From: CAZTLI01 sp964614375
Lineage (GTDB): Bacteria > Chloroflexota > Anaerolineae > Aggregatilineales > Phototrophicaceae
Length of the DNA: 6,783 bases
Assembly: GCA_964614375.1 (NCBI GenBank)
Contig: CAZTLI010000302.1
Span: 1 to 6,783 of the forward strand
Reading direction: 5' to 3'
Shown here: in pieces, positions 5,893 to 6,783 of the stretch
How the letters are laid out: each line of letters starts with the position of its first letter
How positions within the stretch are numbered: the first letter of the stretch is position 1
Notes under the pieces: generated by a model
Database searches by the model: none
What the model saw: the letters and a program-made list of their open reading frames with translations, nothing else
What the model was told of the DNA's origin: nothing
Program-made: the position numbers and the translations under genes

Positions 5893-6222
5893 ATGGCGCT
5901 TAGACAGGAAACGGTGAGTGTACGACGCTGGGAAGGGGGGCAGCACCCAACGTTAAATGTCATTACCCGGATGATGGAAAGTGAAGGCTTACGGCCTTAT
6001 ATGTGGATGAATAATCCCAATCATCGCTATGGTGTTCGTAGTCATGGCTATGCCAAAGTGCTCTATGTAGTGGACGGTGTTTTAGAGATTGTTTTGCCAG
6101 AAACCAATGAGCAAATCCGCTTACGTGGTGGAGACCGTGTAGAAATTCCGGCGGGTGTCCGCCACGGAACAATTGTGGGTAACACGGGTGCGCGCTGTGT
6201 AGAAGCCGCAATTCGCCGCTAA
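5893..6222 (+). CDS. Small single-domain cupin protein
   Basis: The protein has 109 residues and is a single small beta-barrel. Cupin motif 1 is seen as SHGYAKVLYVVDG (50-62) and motif 2 as GDRVEIPAGVRHGTIVGN (80-97), with the PxGxxH core at 86-91. In motif 1 the usual HxH(x3-4)E metal ligands are replaced by H51, Y53 and K55, so only H51 and H91 of the classic set remain. I recall small cupins with the HxYxK form, so this may be a subfamily trait, not decay. Metal binding and enzyme activity are uncertain; a sensor or binding role is possible. ATG 5893 follows AGGGA (5884-5888). The gene has its own promoter and terminator and faces a Crp/Fnr gene. No substrate can be named. Confidence 0.85.
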   Translation: MALRQETVSVRRWEGGQHPTLNVITRMMESEGLRPYMWMNNPNHRYGVRSHGYAKVLYVVDGVLEIVLPETNEQIRLRGGDRVEIPAGVRHGTIVGNTGARCVEAAIRR

Positions 6223-6262
6223 TCGAACCACCTGCAATCATTCATCATCATCGATCATCATG

Positions 6263-6301
6263 GTGCAGCAGCGCATTTATCACGTTGCTGCACAGGTTTT
6301 T
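6263..6301 (+). terminator. Strong intrinsic terminator of the cupin gene
   Basis: GTGCAGCAGCG (6263-6273) pairs with CGTTGCTGCAC (6283-6293), giving 11 pairs with one G-T and a nine-base loop. TTTTT follows at 6297-6301 on the + strand. The loop holds the stop codon (6280-6282) of the convergent regulator gene. On the - strand no T-run follows the hairpin, so it should serve the cupin mainly. Confidence 0.75.
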
Positions 6302-6783
6302 AGGCCCTCAATATCTAAAATTTCTATCGTTTTTCTGCCGATACGAATCCAATTTTGACTTTTGAATTCATTGAGGGTCTGGGTCGCTGTCTCGCGATAG
6401 GTGCCCAGCATATCGGCGAGGTACTGGTGGGTATAGCCACGGAGTACCCCCTGCGTCTCGGCCTCCGCATCGAGTTGGAGTAACAACGCCGCCAATCGCG
6501 CCGCTACTCGCCGAAATGTCACATCTTCTAATCGCTGTTCGGCCTGCACCAAACGCTGCCCCACTGCATCCAGAAAACGCAGGGCGACTTCTGGCTTTTC
6601 AACCAGTACGCGCTCCACCTGCGAACGATCCCACACACAAATCAAGCAGTCATCCAATGCCTGGGCAAACGTATTGTGCAGGCGCTGCCCTACCAGCGCC
6701 ATGTGCCCAAAAATCGCACCCGGATTAAGCAGTGCCATCACAATTTTCCGTCCATCCGCAGACATCCGATACAGCTGCACACG
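6280..6783 (-). CDS. Crp/Fnr-family transcription regulator, C-terminal 167 residues (cut by window edge)
   Basis: The frame is open through the right edge and stops at TGA 6280-6282. The fragment (numbered from the edge) begins RVQLYRMSADGRKIV, typical of the middle of the cyclic-nucleotide-binding-like barrel. It continues with NPGAIFGHMALVGQ (20-33), a dimer helix (about 65-105) and a winged helix-turn-helix. The recognition helix includes YLADMLGTYRETATQTL (121-137), where RET aligns with Arg180-Glu181-Thr182 of CRP, the residues that read TGTGA half-sites; Arg185 is replaced by Gln. In the phosphate-binding cassette the cAMP-binding Glu and Arg-Ser of CRP are replaced (FGHM and LHNT), so cAMP is probably not the ligand. 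No Fe-S cysteine cluster is seen in this part, but the N-terminus is missing. An internal GTG at 6780 is a valine codon, not the start. Confidence 0.88.
   Translation of the reverse strand, partial: RVQLYRMSADGRKIVMALLNPGAIFGHMALVGQRLHNTFAQALDDCLICVWDRSQVERVLVEKPEVALRFLDAVGQRLVQAEQRLEDVTFRRVAARLAALLLQLDAEAETQGVLRGYTHQYLADMLGTYRETATQTLNEFKSQNWIRIGRKTIEILDIEGLKTCAAT

Noticed and set aside
6239..6262. CATCAT-rich run between cupin stop and terminator (ATCATCAT-CG-ATCATCAT)
   Set aside because: It is short, low complexity and only a two-copy direct repeat; no function is suggested.
1..6783. CRISPR array, tRNA or rRNA genes
   Set aside because: No regularly spaced repeats, cloverleaf signatures or rRNA-like conserved blocks were seen on either strand.

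Overview
The window looks like part of a chromosome from an uncultivated-type bacterium of moderate GC content. Chloroflexota (Anaerolineae-like) is the best guess. That guess rests on the DHH-CBS-CBS-nucleotidyltransferase fusion, the style of the HxYxK cupin and the mix of Crp/Fnr and IS200/IS605 sequences. No marker gene proves it.

Layout, left to right. (1) Bases 1 to about 222 are the right end of an IS200/IS605-family element. They hold the last 37 codons of a Y1 transposase (TnpA), then what reads as the last ~28 codons of TnpB in the same frame, then the right-end hairpin (194-213). Nearly all of tnpB is missing, so the piece looks like a deletion derivative that keeps an omega-RNA-like tail. 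(2) Bases 307-1230 encode a UbiA-family prenyltransferase with a TTG start. It is closed by a strong intrinsic terminator at 1253-1282. (3) Bases 1373-5775 hold four tightly packed genes on the + strand that look like one operon: a four-helix membrane protein of unknown role, a short lipoprotein resembling a shrunken family-5 solute-binding protein, a large fusion of DHH phosphoesterase, two CBS domains and a tRNA nucleotidyltransferase/poly(A) polymerase, and a GNAT acetyltransferase that overlaps the previous stop codon by 4 bases. (4) An AT-rich 117-base gap full of dyads carries a TATAAT box and a TGTG-N8-CACA palindrome. It leads into a small cupin gene at 5893-6222. (5) Convergent to the cupin, entering from the right edge, is the C-terminal part of a Crp/Fnr-family regulator. 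A strong terminator for the cupin overlaps the 3' end of the regulator gene.

How the parts may work together. The clearest functional link is regulatory: the Crp/Fnr regulator has an RET recognition helix like that of CRP, and a CRP-like palindrome sits in the promoter/leader of the adjacent cupin gene. Within the operon, the large fusion joins RNA 3'-end addition with a DHH-type nuclease or phosphoesterase, under possible nucleotide sensing by the CBS pair. The reason for its linkage to a membrane protein and a lipoprotein is not visible. No wholly new defence or mobile system was found. The most notable items are the tnpB-less IS605 remnant and the cupin/Crp regulatory pair.
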